Positions 44,154-52,950 of a stretch of DNA of 64,000 nt are shown one piece after another; within the stretch, counting starts at the first letter, position 1, and each line of letters starts with the position of its first letter. The notes under the pieces are model-generated. The model worked only from the letters and a program-made list of their open reading frames with translations. It was not told the origin of the DNA and did not search any database. Both the position numbers and the translations under genes were made by a program. Source of the stretch: an uncultured Chitinophaga sp. (GTDB taxonomy: Bacteria; Bacteroidota; Bacteroidia; Cytophagales; Cyclobacteriaceae); the NCBI GenBank assembly GCA_902168205.1, contig CABHOK010000008.1:150500-214499 (forward strand). Direction: 5' to 3'.

Positions 44154-44516
44154 ATGAAGGTATTTGCCAACATGGTTATGAAGAAAATAATGACGCTGTT
44201 TACAGTGATCATCTTTTTCAACATGAACTTCTTCCTGGCTGAAGTCGAAGCGCTTCAGTTATTGCAGAACCGGAAGATGATGGAAAATATCGCCAAACTT
44301 GTAGCCGGTGCAGCCAACGAAGAAGAAAAAGATATAGCAGGCTCCTGCTCCGAAGAAGGAAACCCGGTATCATCCGAGATTGATCTTCTGCTTACGCACC
44401 ACATTCATCCTGAAACGTTTACCGTAGTAGCTCTCAATAAAGTTCACTGGATAAGTTCAAACACAAAACTGCTCACCCGAAGCAAAGAACTTTTCTGCCC
44501 CCCTCCCGAAGCCTGA
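44154..44516 (+). CDS. Small protein with N-terminal hydrophobic segment
   Basis: 120 residues from the ATG at 44154 (112 if the ATG at 44178 is used, beginning MKKIMTLFTVIIFFNMNFFL). The hydrophobic N-terminus is a signal peptide or membrane anchor. Then comes a charged region (LQNRKMMENIAKLVAGAANEEEKDIAGSCSE) and a C-terminal HHIHPETFTVVALNKVHW stretch containing three His residues. The longest frame begins with TTG at 44145, which overlaps the presumed -7 box, so it is not used. Family and function unknown. Confidence 0.6.
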   Translation: MKVFANMVMKKIMTLFTVIIFFNMNFFLAEVEALQLLQNRKMMENIAKLVAGAANEEEKDIAGSCSEEGNPVSSEIDLLLTHHIHPETFTVVALNKVHWISSNTKLLTRSKELFCPPPEA

Positions 44517-44649
44517 CCCGCTGACTCTTTAGCAATCTCTGGAACATAGCTTTCTCTCTCGTGTAAAGAAGGGAATGAACTGGAATTTTCTGTACACGCA
44601 TTAGCGTCATCAGCAAGCATAACTTTTTATCAAGTCAATTATTTTTCAA

Positions 44650-46206
44650 ATGCGAAATGTTTCAAACCCCTTCGGGAATTTTAAGTATGATATACCTGCC
44701 AGTATCGTTGTATTTCTGGTAGCCTTACCGTTGTGCCTGGGTATAGCACTGGCTTCTGGCGCTCCGCTGCTGTCAGGTCTTATAGCCGGTATTGTCGGTG
44801 GTATTGTTATCGGTTCACTCAGCGGCTCTAACCTGAGCGTGAGCGGACCAGCGGCTGGTTTAACAGCCATTGTTATTGCCGCCATTCATGATATAGGATC
44901 GTACCCGGCATTTTTACTGGCCGTTGTATTGGCTGGTATATTTCAATTTGTATTGGGAGTTCTTCGGGCCGGATCGATCGGGCACTTCTTCCCTGCCAGT
45001 GTTATTAAAGGAATGCTCTCGGCCATTGGTCTCATTCTCATTCTGAAGCAGATTCCTCATGCTTTGGGATATGACAAAGACTACGAAGGTGATGAATCGT
45101 TCATTCAGTCAGATGGCGAGAATACATTTTCAGAAATATTCTCTGCGTTAAATTACCTGTCTCCGGGAGCAATTATAATCTGCGTTTTATCCATCGCGAT
45201 CCTGATCCTGTGGGATAAGCCGGCACTCAAGAGACACAAGTTCTTCCAGTTTGTTCCGGGACCTCTCGTTGCTGTGGTGTTGGGTGTTGTGCTAAATGTG
45301 CTGTTCAAATCTTCTCCTTCTCTTACGATTCAACAAGAGCACCTCGTGTCGCTGCCGGTGTCGAAAGACTTCAATGATTTTCTGGGCCTGTTCTCGTTCC
45401 CTGATTTTACACAGTTCGGAAATCCCAAGATCTATATCACAGCCATTACCATTGCCCTGGTAGCAAGTCTTGAAAGTCTGTTGAGTATTGAAGCGGCCGA
45501 TAAGCTGGATGAATTCAAACGCATCACTCCGCTGAACCGTGAATTGAGAGCACAAGGTATTGGTAACTTTGTATCCGGACTTATCGGAGGGTTGCCTATC
45601 ACTGCGGTAATCGTACGTTCATCGGCCAACATCAATTCCGGTGCGCGCACCAAGATGTCAACTATACTTCATGGCTCCATGCTCCTGCTGGCGATCGTAC
45701 TTATTCCAGGTATATTAAATTTAATTCCATTCTCGGCACTGGCTGGTATACTGCTCATGACAGGGTATAAACTTACCAAGCCATCACTCTACAGAGAGAT
45801 GTTCCGTAAAGGCTGGGACCAGTTCCTTCCTTTCATTGTTACCATTATTGCTATACTGTTAACCAACTTACTGGTGGGTATCTTTATCGGTATAGTTGTA
45901 GGTGTGTTCTTCGTGTTGAAAAGTAATTTTCACGAAGCTATATCTATTGTCAAGCACGAGGGTAATTACCTGCTGCGCCTCAACAAAGACGTATCATTCC
46001 TCAACAAAGCCGTGTTACGTCAGACATTTGAACGTATACCCGAAGGTGCCAACCTGATTATAGACGGAGGAAATTCGCAGTTTATTGATGCGGATATTAT
46101 AGAGACCATCGAAGACTTTATACTTAACGCTCCAAGCAGGAACATACAAGTAGAAGTCAAGAAGACGTACTCATCATCAAGCGAATTTTTCCGGATACCT
46201 AACTAA
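44650..46206 (+). CDS. SulP-family anion transporter, probable bicarbonate permease
   Basis: 518-residue membrane protein. SulP transmembrane domain about 10-420 with IPASIVVFLVALPLCLGIALASG, GSLSGSNLSVSGPAAGL (anion-site loop) and GLIGGLPITAVIVRSSANINSGA; C-terminal STAS-like part about 440-510 (LLRLNKDVSFLNKAVLRQTF, LIIDGGNSQFIDADII). The short STAS region and the FDLP-less N-terminus match the SulP group often linked to carbonic anhydrase. The beta-carbonic anhydrase gene starts nine bases after this stop, so the pair probably handles bicarbonate or CO2. Substrate (bicarbonate versus sulfate) is inferred from this pairing. Confidence 0.93.
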   Translation: MRNVSNPFGNFKYDIPASIVVFLVALPLCLGIALASGAPLLSGLIAGIVGGIVIGSLSGSNLSVSGPAAGLTAIVIAAIHDIGSYPAFLLAVVLAGIFQFVLGVLRAGSIGHFFPASVIKGMLSAIGLILILKQIPHALGYDKDYEGDESFIQSDGENTFSEIFSALNYLSPGAIIICVLSIAILILWDKPALKRHKFFQFVPGPLVAVVLGVVLNVLFKSSPSLTIQQEHLVSLPVSKDFNDFLGLFSFPDFTQFGNPKIYITAITIALVASLESLLSIEAADKLDEFKRITPLNRELRAQGIGNFVSGLIGGLPITAVIVRSSANINSGARTKMSTILHGSMLLLAIVLIPGILNLIPFSALAGILLMTGYKLTKPSLYREMFRKGWDQFLPFIVTIIAILLTNLLVGIFIGIVVGVFFVLKSNFHEAISIVKHEGNYLLRLNKDVSFLNKAVLRQTFERIPEGANLIIDGGNSQFIDADIIETIEDFILNAPSRNIQVEVKKTYSSSSEFFRIPN

Positions 46207-46215
46207 TTACATTCC

Positions 46216-46848
46216 ATGGAATCACACGAAAAACTAATACTTCAAAATAGAGCATGGGCGCAGGAACGCGTCAAATACGATAAAGATTTTTTCAAAAGAC
46301 ATCAGTTTGTACAGACTCCTGAATTTCTCTGGATCGGTTGTTCGGACAGCCGTGTACCTGCGAACGAAGTGACAGGCACAGAGCCGGGAGATATATTTGT
46401 ACATCGTAATATAGCCAACCTGGTAGTGCACACTGACCTGAACCTCTTGAGTGTATTGCAATATGCCGTGCAGGTGTTGAAGGTAAAGACCATTATAGTT
46501 TGTGGCCACTATGGCTGCGGAGGTGTTAAGGCCGCGATGACAAACAACGACTACGGCCTTATCAACAAGTGGTTACGTAACATTAAAGATACGTATCGCA
46601 TTCACCGCCAGGAGCTTGAGGCAATCGAGAACTTCGATGCACGAGCCGACCGGTTGGTTGAATTGAATGTGATGGAGCAATGCACAAACCTGGCCAAGAC
46701 CTCGATCGTGCAGCGCGCATGGAAGGGCGAACAACGCCCGATTATTCTCGGTTGGGTGTATCACATCGACAACGGTTTGATCGACCAGGTTTGCCGGGTC
46801 GATCACACGTGTGATATCGATCCAATCTACCGCTATATCATTGAATAA
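46216..46848 (+). CDS. Beta-class carbonic anhydrase
   Basis: 210 residues, cytosolic. Interconverts CO2 and bicarbonate. Zinc ligands are visible: Cys in WIGCSDSRVPANE with the Asp-Arg dyad, then His and Cys in VCGHYGCGGVKAAM. GDIFVHRNIANLV is also typical. Starts 9 bp after the SulP gene in the same direction, so almost certainly one operon. The intrinsic terminator at 46888-46925 closes the unit. Confidence 0.96.
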   Translation: MESHEKLILQNRAWAQERVKYDKDFFKRHQFVQTPEFLWIGCSDSRVPANEVTGTEPGDIFVHRNIANLVVHTDLNLLSVLQYAVQVLKVKTIIVCGHYGCGGVKAAMTNNDYGLINKWLRNIKDTYRIHRQELEAIENFDARADRLVELNVMEQCTNLAKTSIVQRAWKGEQRPIILGWVYHIDNGLIDQVCRVDHTCDIDPIYRYIIE

Positions 46849-46887
46849 TAATAATCAAGTTATCAGCTAGTTATTAATATTCCCTAG

Positions 46888-46925
46888 AGGCCCGTGTTTA
46901 CAGAACATTGGGCCTTGTTTTTTGA
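46888..46925 (+). terminator. Terminator after the carbonic anhydrase gene
   Basis: AGGCCC (46888-46893) and GGGCCT (46910-46915) with a 16-nt loop, followed by a T-rich tract. The end of the T tract also supplies the -33 TTTG of the tyrS promoter. Confidence 0.7.
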
Positions 46926-46951
46926 AGCTAGCCCCTACTCGGCTATATTTG
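46921..46951 (+). promoter_or_regulatory. Bacteroidota-type promoter of tyrS
   Basis: TTTG (46921-46924), exactly 19 bases, TATATTTG (46944-46951): an exact match to the known Bacteroidota sigma-A consensus TTTG-N19-TAnnTTTG. The ATG follows 15 bp downstream, so the leader is very short. Confidence 0.8.
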
Positions 46952-46966
46952 CGCCACTATAAACAG

Positions 46967-48238
46967 ATGAAAAAGAATTTTGTAGAAGAACTGCGCTGGC
47001 GCGGAATGGTGCATGATCTCATGCCGGGTACGGAAGAACAACTGGATAAAGAAGTTACTTCAGGATATATAGGGTTTGACCCAACGGCAGACTCCCTGCA
47101 CATCGGTCACCTGGTGCAGATTATGACACTCGTTCACTTTCAACGCTGCGGGCACAAGCCGGTAGCGCTGGTAGGTGGTGCCACGGGTATGGTGGGTGAT
47201 CCGTCTGGTAAATCAGCTGAACGTAATTTGCTTTCTGAAGATATACTGCAACACAACGTAGCGTGTGTACGCAGGCAACTGGAAAGCTTCCTCGACTTTA
47301 GCGGTGAGAACGGAGCTGAACTCGTAAACAACTACGACTGGTTCAAAGACTTTAAACTGCTTGAGTTTATCCGCGATGTTGGTAAACATATTACCGTCAA
47401 TTATATGATGGCAAAAGACTCTGTAAAGAAACGCCTGGAGACAGGTTTATCCTTTACCGAATTTACCTACCAACTGGTGCAGGGCTACGACTTCTATTGG
47501 TTGTTTGAGAACAAGAACTGCAAGTTACAGATGGGTGGATCGGATCAGTGGGGAAATATAGTTACCGGTACGGAACTCATCAGGCGTAAATCCAATGGTG
47601 ATGCTTTTGCATTAACCACCAAGCTTATTACCAAAGCAGACGGAACCAAGTTCGGCAAAACCGAAGGTGGTAACGTATGGCTTGATCCGAAGAAGACATC
47701 GCCCTTCAAATTCTACCAATTCTGGTTAAAGAAAGTTTCGGACGCTGATGCTCCAAACTTCATACGAATATTTACTCTGAAGAGTCAGGAAGAGATCGAG
47801 GCTCTTGAATTGGAGAACAGTACACGCACAGGAACATTGCAAAAAGCTTTAGCCGAAGACATAACATTGCGTGTACATGGCGAAGAACAGTTAAGAAAAG
47901 CACAGTACATCACCGATATACTTTTCGGATCTTCTTTTGCGGACTTCAAAAAATTGACAGAAGAAGAGATCGAAGATGCATTTGACGAAAGTATGACGTA
48001 TACTATAGACAGAGGTATATTTAGTGATAACGTTGATCCGGTGAGTCTACTTGGAGAAAAGACTCAGATATATACTTCGAAAGGTGAAGCTCGTAAGGCT
48101 ATCCAAGGTAATGGTGTAAGTATCAACAAAGAGAAGATTAAACTCGATCGCAAGGTAACTACAGAGGATTTACTATACGGTAAATATCTGCTTGCGCAAA
48201 AGGGACGCAGAGAGTACTTCCTGATCAAGGTCAATTAA
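46967..48238 (+). CDS. tyrS: Tyrosyl-tRNA synthetase
   Basis: Charges tRNA-Tyr with tyrosine. 423 residues from the ATG at 46967 ([21 protein letters not shown]), the normal length for bacterial TyrRS. Class I marks: HIGH-type SLHIGHLVQ, TyrRS segments [14 protein letters not shown] and [19 protein letters not shown]-type [12 protein letters not shown]-terminal S4 RNA-binding domain ([18 protein letters not shown]). The longest frame begins at a TTG at 46922 inside the promoter, so the ATG is used. The GNAT gene follows after 25 bp, perhaps cotranscribed. Confidence 0.97.
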   Translation: MKKNFVEELRWRGMVHDLMPGTEEQLDKEVTSGYIGFDPTADSLHIGHLVQIMTLVHFQRCGHKPVALVGGATGMVGDPSGKSAERNLLSEDILQHNVACVRRQLESFLDFSGENGAELVNNYDWFKDFKLLEFIRDVGKHITVNYMMAKDSVKKRLETGLSFTEFTYQLVQGYDFYWLFENKNCKLQMGGSDQWGNIVTGTELIRRKSNGDAFALTTKLITKADGTKFGKTEGGNVWLDPKKTSPFKFYQFWLKKVSDADAPNFIRIFTLKSQEEIEALELENSTRTGTLQKALAEDITLRVHGEEQLRKAQYITDILFGSSFADFKKLTEEEIEDAFDESMTYTIDRGIFSDNVDPVSLLGEKTQIYTSKGEARKAIQGNGVSINKEKIKLDRKVTTEDLLYGKYLLAQKGRREYFLIKVN

Positions 48239-48263
48239 CATCGCTTGATTCAATTGCGTACGC

Positions 48264-48704
48264 ATGACAATTGACTTCCGGTGCGCTAAATCTTCGGATA
48301 TTGAAACGCTGGTATCCATCAGAATCGCTTCGATGAAAGAAAGCCTTGAAAATATAGGCCGCTTTGATCCGCAGCGCGCCAGAGAACGACTGGTGGAGAA
48401 TTTCAGACCGGAAGACACAACCCTTGTTATCGCAGACGGTAAAGTGATCGGGTTCTACGCAACCTTGCAACAAGAGCATGCGCTAAAGCTTGAGCATTTC
48501 TATATCGATCCTGCCTATCAGGGACAGGGTATAGGTCGTGTAGCACTCGATCGTGTGAAAGGTAAAGCTCAGGAAAATTCTCAGGAGATTATACTCCTTG
48601 CATTGAAAGGCAGTAAAGCAAACCTCTTCTATACCCGCAACGGATTTATACAATACGGTGAGGAGGCCTTTGATAATCTTTATCGCTGGAACACTTCGAT
48701 ATAA
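48264..48704 (+). CDS. GNAT-family N-acetyltransferase
   Basis: 146 residues with the acetyl-CoA-binding signature DPAYQGQGIGRVAL (R/Q-x-x-G-x-G/A) and the strand LKLEHFYIDP before it. C-terminal LFYTRNGFIQYGEE is the usual GNAT Tyr-containing motif 'FYxxxGF'. Acetyl acceptor unknown. It may be read through from tyrS. The convergent gene downstream is separated by a bidirectional terminator. Confidence 0.88.
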   Translation: MTIDFRCAKSSDIETLVSIRIASMKESLENIGRFDPQRARERLVENFRPEDTTLVIADGKVIGFYATLQQEHALKLEHFYIDPAYQGQGIGRVALDRVKGKAQENSQEIILLALKGSKANLFYTRNGFIQYGEEAFDNLYRWNTSI

Positions 48705-48709
48705 GTCAT

Positions 48710-48740
48710 AAAAAAAAGCTGCCCGTAAAAGCAGCTTTTT
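48710..48740. terminator. Bidirectional terminator
   Basis: AGCTGC (48717-48722) and GCAGCT (48731-48736) flanked by A run on the left and T run on the right, so it works for both the GNAT gene (+) and the barrel protein gene (-). Confidence 0.88.
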
Positions 48741-48784
48741 CTTTTTAGCAAGCTATAGGATATAGCTATACGATCATTTCTTTA

Positions 48785-49402
48785 TCACTTACCAAGCTTG
48801 ATAAGTTTATAACCCAATGACACTTGCCATACCTGGTTCTTTACATCCTGGGCAGCCGGATCGTTGTCGTCAATTTTACTCAAACCAAGGTTATAGCGTG
48901 CATCCAGAGTCAAACCAAATGGAAGATCCCAGCCTGCACCTAACGCAAGACTCACATCAGAACCTTTCAAACGGTCTTTAACATCCTGCGTTGTTTTAAT
49001 ACCGTTAACATCTACCTCATCACGTTCAGCTTTGGTAACAAAACCAAACTGCGGACCTACCTGCAAGTTTATACCGGCTACTGTATATAGCTTTACAATG
49101 ATTGGTACGTTTACGTAGCTATAGTTCTGCTCCAGGTCGTTTTGATTTACTTTGATCTTTGAACCCTGTTGTGAAAAAAGTACTTCAGGCTGAATACCTA
49201 TTTTACTGAATTTAAAAAGAGCAAACGCACCACCATGCCAGCCGGTTCTGCTTTTATAGGTTCCGTCAGCATCTGTTCCATCTAGTTTCGCAAAATTAGG
49301 ACCTCCCTTAATACCTATTGCAAGCTGAGCTTGCGCAAACACTCCTGTGCTTACCAGTACAAGCGCTGCAATCATCACAAATTTAAAATGGTTGTTTTTC
49401 AT
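48785..49402 (-). CDS. PorT-like outer-membrane beta-barrel protein
   Basis: 205 residues, signal peptide 1-23 (ending GVFAQ). Strand pattern and start LAIGIKGGPNFAKLDG are typical of the PorT / outer membrane beta-barrel family (opening with GxKxGxNxA). Contains LQVGPQFGFVTKAE, LALGAGWDLPFGLTLDARYNLGLS and ends YKLIKLGK. Probably a small 8-stranded barrel. TATATTTG box on its strand 26 bp upstream. Monocistronic between terminators. Confidence 0.87.
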   Translation of the reverse strand: MKNNHFKFVMIAALVLVSTGVFAQAQLAIGIKGGPNFAKLDGTDADGTYKSRTGWHGGAFALFKFSKIGIQPEVLFSQQGSKIKVNQNDLEQNYSYVNVPIIVKLYTVAGINLQVGPQFGFVTKAERDEVDVNGIKTTQDVKDRLKGSDVSLALGAGWDLPFGLTLDARYNLGLSKIDDNDPAAQDVKNQVWQVSLGYKLIKLGK

Positions 49403-49427
49403 ATGAATTGGTTTAATCCACGATACT

Positions 49428-49435
49428 CAAATATA
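49428..49435 (-). promoter_or_regulatory. Candidate -7 box for the PorT-like gene
   Basis: TATATTTG on the minus strand fits TAnnTTTG and lies 26 bp before the ATG at 49402. No good -33 box at 19 bp. Confidence 0.45.
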
Positions 49436-49445
49436 GTGCCTATAA

Positions 49446-49476
49446 AGAAAAACCCCTGCTATAGGCAGAGGTTTTC
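49446..49476 (-). terminator. Terminator of the second barrel gene
   Basis: Hairpin between AAAACCCCTGC (about 49448-49458) and GCAGAGGTTTT (49465-49475), one mismatch; a T-rich tract follows on the minus strand. Lies 26 bp past the stop at 49502. Confidence 0.8.
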
Positions 49477-49501
49477 GGCGATTTAATGAGTTATAAACAG
49501 T

Positions 49502-50110
49502 TTAGTTACCTAAATAGAAGCGTATACCTAAAGATGGATTGAAAGAATCTACACCTATTGAGAATTGCGAATCTTTGTCATCGTCTGCATCACCATCGGT
49601 GTTAGGGTCATAAGATTCATACCGGATCCCCTGTAATTGCAGGTCTATAGCCCAATGCTCGTTGAAGAAATACGAGAAACCTGGTGATATATAGAAGTCG
49701 AAAGCGCTAGACTTCACTTCATTTCCCCCGTCTGGTTCATACTTACGGGATCCGAAGTCAAAGCCAGCCTGACCGTAGAACGCAAATTTATCGTTTGATG
49801 TAAATTTATAGTAACGTGCGAACGGTCCTACAACAAATGTAGTAGTCTTGTCATCACCACCTACTCCGTTGTCATACTTGTTAGAAGTCAATTGCAGGTT
49901 TATTCCAACGGCCAGGTTATCAACAACAAAGTATCCTACACTTGGCGAAAAAGTAAATTCGGACTCCTTCTCATCTTCAAATGCATTCTCCTCTGTGCTT
50001 GACCAATAGCCGACCGATCCTCCAAATACCAGGTTGCCTTGTGTCGTCTGTGCATAAACCGTTGACATGAAAGCACCTAGCGATAATAAAACAGTTAATA
50101 GTTTTTTCAT
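49502..50110 (-). CDS. Outer-membrane beta-barrel protein
   Basis: 202 residues from the ATG at 50110 (MKKLLTVLLSLGAFMSTVYA signal peptide). The open frame begins at TTG 50158 but that adds a tail before a perfect signal peptide, so the ATG is used. Body: LVFGGSVGYWSST, EFTFSPSVGYFVVDNLAVGINLQLTS, FYGQAGFDFGSRK, GFSYFFNEHWAIDLQLQGIRYE and C-terminal LGIRFYLGN: an OmpA-like or OprF-like eight-stranded barrel. Acidic Asp-rich loop (DPNTDGDADDDKDS) near the C-terminus could bind calcium. Confidence 0.87.
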   Translation of the reverse strand: MKKLLTVLLSLGAFMSTVYAQTTQGNLVFGGSVGYWSSTEENAFEDEKESEFTFSPSVGYFVVDNLAVGINLQLTSNKYDNGVGGDDKTTTFVVGPFARYYKFTSNDKFAFYGQAGFDFGSRKYEPDGGNEVKSSAFDFYISPGFSYFFNEHWAIDLQLQGIRYESYDPNTDGDADDDKDSQFSIGVDSFNPSLGIRFYLGN

Positions 50111-50179
50111 AAGCGTTTGATTGTTGTTAGTGGGTGCAAATTTTAAACAAACAATCAAACGATAAAAGCTTACTAAGGT

Positions 50180-52189
50180 TTAAGGAGCTAATTTATCCAG
50201 TAAACTACCGCTAACTTCGTTAGGAAGCGTAATAGTAAGGTCGGCCTGATTTTTTATAGCACGTCCGATTGTTGCAACAGCATGATCGTTGCGTGCCCAT
50301 GCTCTGCGTGCTATACCATTGGTAACATCAAAATATAGCATGTTCCGGAGTTTGCGTTCGGCATCATCGGTACCATCCAGCAACATACCGAAACCTCCAT
50401 TGATCACTTCGCCCCAACCCACACCCCCACCGTTGTGAATGGATACCCAGGTTGCTCCGCGAAATGAATCGCCTATAACATTGTGGATCGCCATATCAGC
50501 CGTGAAACGAGACCCGTCATATATATTGGATGTCTCTCGATACGGACTATCCGTACCCGATACATCGTGATGATCGCGCCCTAATACAACCGGTCCTATT
50601 TTGCCCGAACGTATGGCTTCGTTAAAAGCAAGCGCTATCGCAATGCGGCCTTCCGTATCGGCATATAGTATACGAGCCTTCGAGCCTACTACCAATCGGT
50701 TTTCTTTGGCCTGTGTAATCCACTGAATATTGTCATGAAGCTGTGCATGTATATCTGCAGGTGCATGCTTCAGTATATCTTTTAATACATCAGCGGCAAG
50801 TTTATCCGTATAGTCAAGATCCTGTTCATTGCCCGAGGTGCATACCCAGCGGAACGGACCAAATCCATAATCAAAACACAGCGGCCCCATAATGTCCTGC
50901 ACATACGATGGATATCTGAAATTTATACCATCCTTCGCCCACACATCCGCACCGGCCCGTGAAGCTTCCAGGAGAAACGCATTTCCGTAGTCAAAGAAAT
51001 ACGTGCCGCGTTCGGTATGTTTGTTGATCGCCTGGGCATGCCGTTGTAACGACTCCTGCACGCGCGCCTGAAAATGTTCCGGGTTGTTGGCCATCAAATC
51101 ATTCGCAGCTTCGAAGGTAAGTCCCGCTGGATAATAACCACCAGCCCAGGGGTTATGAAGCGAAGTCTGATCTGAGCCGAGATCGATATATATATTGGCA
51201 GCAGCAAATTTCTCCCATACATCCACCACGTTACCCTGGTACGCAATGGAAACTACTTCCTTCTGTTGCTGTGCTATTCGTACGCGCGTTACCAGATCAT
51301 CCAGGTTGGTGATCACTTCGTCCACCCATCCCTGCTCATGACGCTTCTGTGTTGCCTTCGCATTTACTTCAGCAACTACCGTAATACAGCCCGCTATATT
51401 TCCGGCTTTCGGTTGGGCGCCACTCATGCCACCGAGCCCCGAGGTAACGAATAATTTTCCGGCAAGTCCCTCTCCTTTTTTGCTAATCATACGACCGGCA
51501 TTCAGTATCGTAATGGTTGTTCCGTGTACTATACCTTGCGGACCTATATACATATAGGAGCCAGCCGTCATCTGTCCATATTGTGTTACACCCAGTGCGT
51601 TGTAACGCTCCCAGTCATCCTGTTTGGAATAATTAGGGATCATCATACCATTAGTAACAACACAACGCGGTGCTTCCCTGGACGAAGGAAATATACCCAT
51701 CGGATGACCGGAGTACATGTGCAGGGTTTGCTCGTCTGTAAGCTGCGCGAGGTACTTCATGGTGAGAAGATATTGCGCCCAGTTCTGAAATACAGCACCG
51801 TTACCACCGTAGGTAATTAACTCGTGCGGATGTTGTGCTACTGCCGGATCGAGATTATTCTGGATCATAAGCATGATAGCCGCTGCCTGCAGCGACTTGT
51901 GCGGATACTCCGTGATCGGCCGCGCATGCATAGTATAGGCTGGGCGAAAGCGATACATATAGATACGTCCGTACCGCATGAGCTCATCATAAAACTCCTG
52001 CGCCAGTACTTCATGATGACGTGCCGGAAAATACCGGAGCGCATTTCGAACCGCCAGCTTTTTCTCTTCGGTCGTGAGTATATCTTTACGCTTCGGTGCA
52101 TGATTCACTGAAGCATCGTACGGTTTTACGGGTGGTAATTCATCCGGTATACCTTGCAGTATCTCTTCTTTAAAACTCAGCGTTGTCAT
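50180..52189 (-). CDS. hutU: Urocanate hydratase
   Basis: Second step of histidine breakdown: urocanate to imidazolone propionate, with tightly bound NAD. 669 residues from ATG 52189. Conserved segments: GHPMGIFPSS, GPQGIVHGTT, GLGGMSGAQPKAG (NAD-binding), DQTSLHNPWAGGYYPAG, GPFRWVCTSGNEQDLDYTD with the active-site Cys, and SIHNGGGVGWGEVINGGFGM. About 110 residues longer than the usual 555-residue HutU, as in the group found in Bacteroidota. The longest frame starts at TTG 52246 inside the patatin gene; the ATG at 52187-52189 overlaps the patatin stop by 20 bp. Other hut genes are not in the window. Confidence 0.95.
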   Translation of the reverse strand: MTTLSFKEEILQGIPDELPPVKPYDASVNHAPKRKDILTTEEKKLAVRNALRYFPARHHEVLAQEFYDELMRYGRIYMYRFRPAYTMHARPITEYPHKSLQAAAIMLMIQNNLDPAVAQHPHELITYGGNGAVFQNWAQYLLTMKYLAQLTDEQTLHMYSGHPMGIFPSSREAPRCVVTNGMMIPNYSKQDDWERYNALGVTQYGQMTAGSYMYIGPQGIVHGTTITILNAGRMISKKGEGLAGKLFVTSGLGGMSGAQPKAGNIAGCITVVAEVNAKATQKRHEQGWVDEVITNLDDLVTRVRIAQQQKEVVSIAYQGNVVDVWEKFAAANIYIDLGSDQTSLHNPWAGGYYPAGLTFEAANDLMANNPEHFQARVQESLQRHAQAINKHTERGTYFFDYGNAFLLEASRAGADVWAKDGINFRYPSYVQDIMGPLCFDYGFGPFRWVCTSGNEQDLDYTDKLAADVLKDILKHAPADIHAQLHDNIQWITQAKENRLVVGSKARILYADTEGRIAIALAFNEAIRSGKIGPVVLGRDHHDVSGTDSPYRETSNIYDGSRFTADMAIHNVIGDSFRGATWVSIHNGGGVGWGEVINGGFGMLLDGTDDAERKLRNMLYFDVTNGIARRAWARNDHAVATIGRAIKNQADLTITLPNEVSGSLLDKLAP

Positions 52190-52943
52190 AGGCCCGGAAA
52201 TCTTCAGGTTTAAAATTATTCCTGGTAAACTGATACCCGATTTCAAAAAGATCTTTTGCCTTGCTCAGATCAAAGCCGCTTACTTTGCCTACTTCCGGAG
52301 GTTCGATCAATACATCGCAAAGGCTTTTGCTTACGGTAGTATTTCCGTTGATGGCGATGAGCAGACTGCGTTCAATAACGGTTCTGAAATTTTTCACATC
52401 GACATCATCGGATATATAGTTACAGTGTGAACCGATCAGAAAATCGCATTGCTCACGAATGGACTTTGATGGGAGATTGTCTACTATACCACCATCCACG
52501 AATGTGCACTCCTGAAATTGTATCGGATTAAACACAGCCGGAACACAGCATGACGATAATATAGTCGGGATCAATTCTCCCTTAGAAAAATAGACCGCTT
52601 TGCCTTTTTTGATATCCGTTGCAGCGATGGTCATCGGTACTTTGAGTGACTCGAACGAATTCTCCGGTATATATTTCAGTAATACATCGCGAAGTCCCTC
52701 GAGGCTGAGCAATCCTGTTAACGCCCATGCCGGACGAACAGACTTAAAGAGACTGGTGGCCTGAATAATTTCCAATATTTTATCCGGGCTATAGCCGTAT
52801 GCATAGAGCGATCCTACAATGGAACCTGCGCTGGTGCCCGCGAGACAATTCGCCTTGACACCAAACTCTTCCAATGCTTTTAACACACCAATGTGTGATA
52901 TACCTCTTGCTCCGCCTCCGGAGAGTACAATACCGATCTTCAT
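52170..52943 (-). CDS. Patatin-like phospholipase
   Basis: 257 residues from the ATG at 52943 (MKIGIVLSGGGARGISHIG). Ser-Asp dyad hydrolase: oxyanion motif GGGARG, nucleophile GTSAGS (about Ser41), and catalytic Asp in FVDGGIVDNLP. Acts on membrane lipids or acylglycerols; no signal peptide, so cytosolic (RssA-like). A longer frame to GTG 52994 overlaps the hydrolase gene and is rejected. Seven bases separate it from the MBL gene, and hutU overlaps its 3' end, so these three are one transcript. Confidence 0.92.
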   Translation of the reverse strand: MKIGIVLSGGGARGISHIGVLKALEEFGVKANCLAGTSAGSIVGSLYAYGYSPDKILEIIQATSLFKSVRPAWALTGLLSLEGLRDVLLKYIPENSFESLKVPMTIAATDIKKGKAVYFSKGELIPTILSSCCVPAVFNPIQFQECTFVDGGIVDNLPSKSIREQCDFLIGSHCNYISDDVDVKNFRTVIERSLLIAINGNTTVSKSLCDVLIEPPEVGKVSGFDLSKAKDLFEIGYQFTRNNFKPEDFRAYDNAEF

Positions 52944-52950
52944 ATATAGT

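Noticed and set aside
46922..46966. TTG start extending tyrS upstream by 15 codons
   Set aside because: It lies within the promoter and the terminator T tract; the ATG at 46967 begins the normal TyrRS N-terminus.
52190..52246. TTG-initiated N-terminal extension of urocanase
   Set aside because: The extension lies wholly inside the patatin gene and does not resemble a urocanase start.
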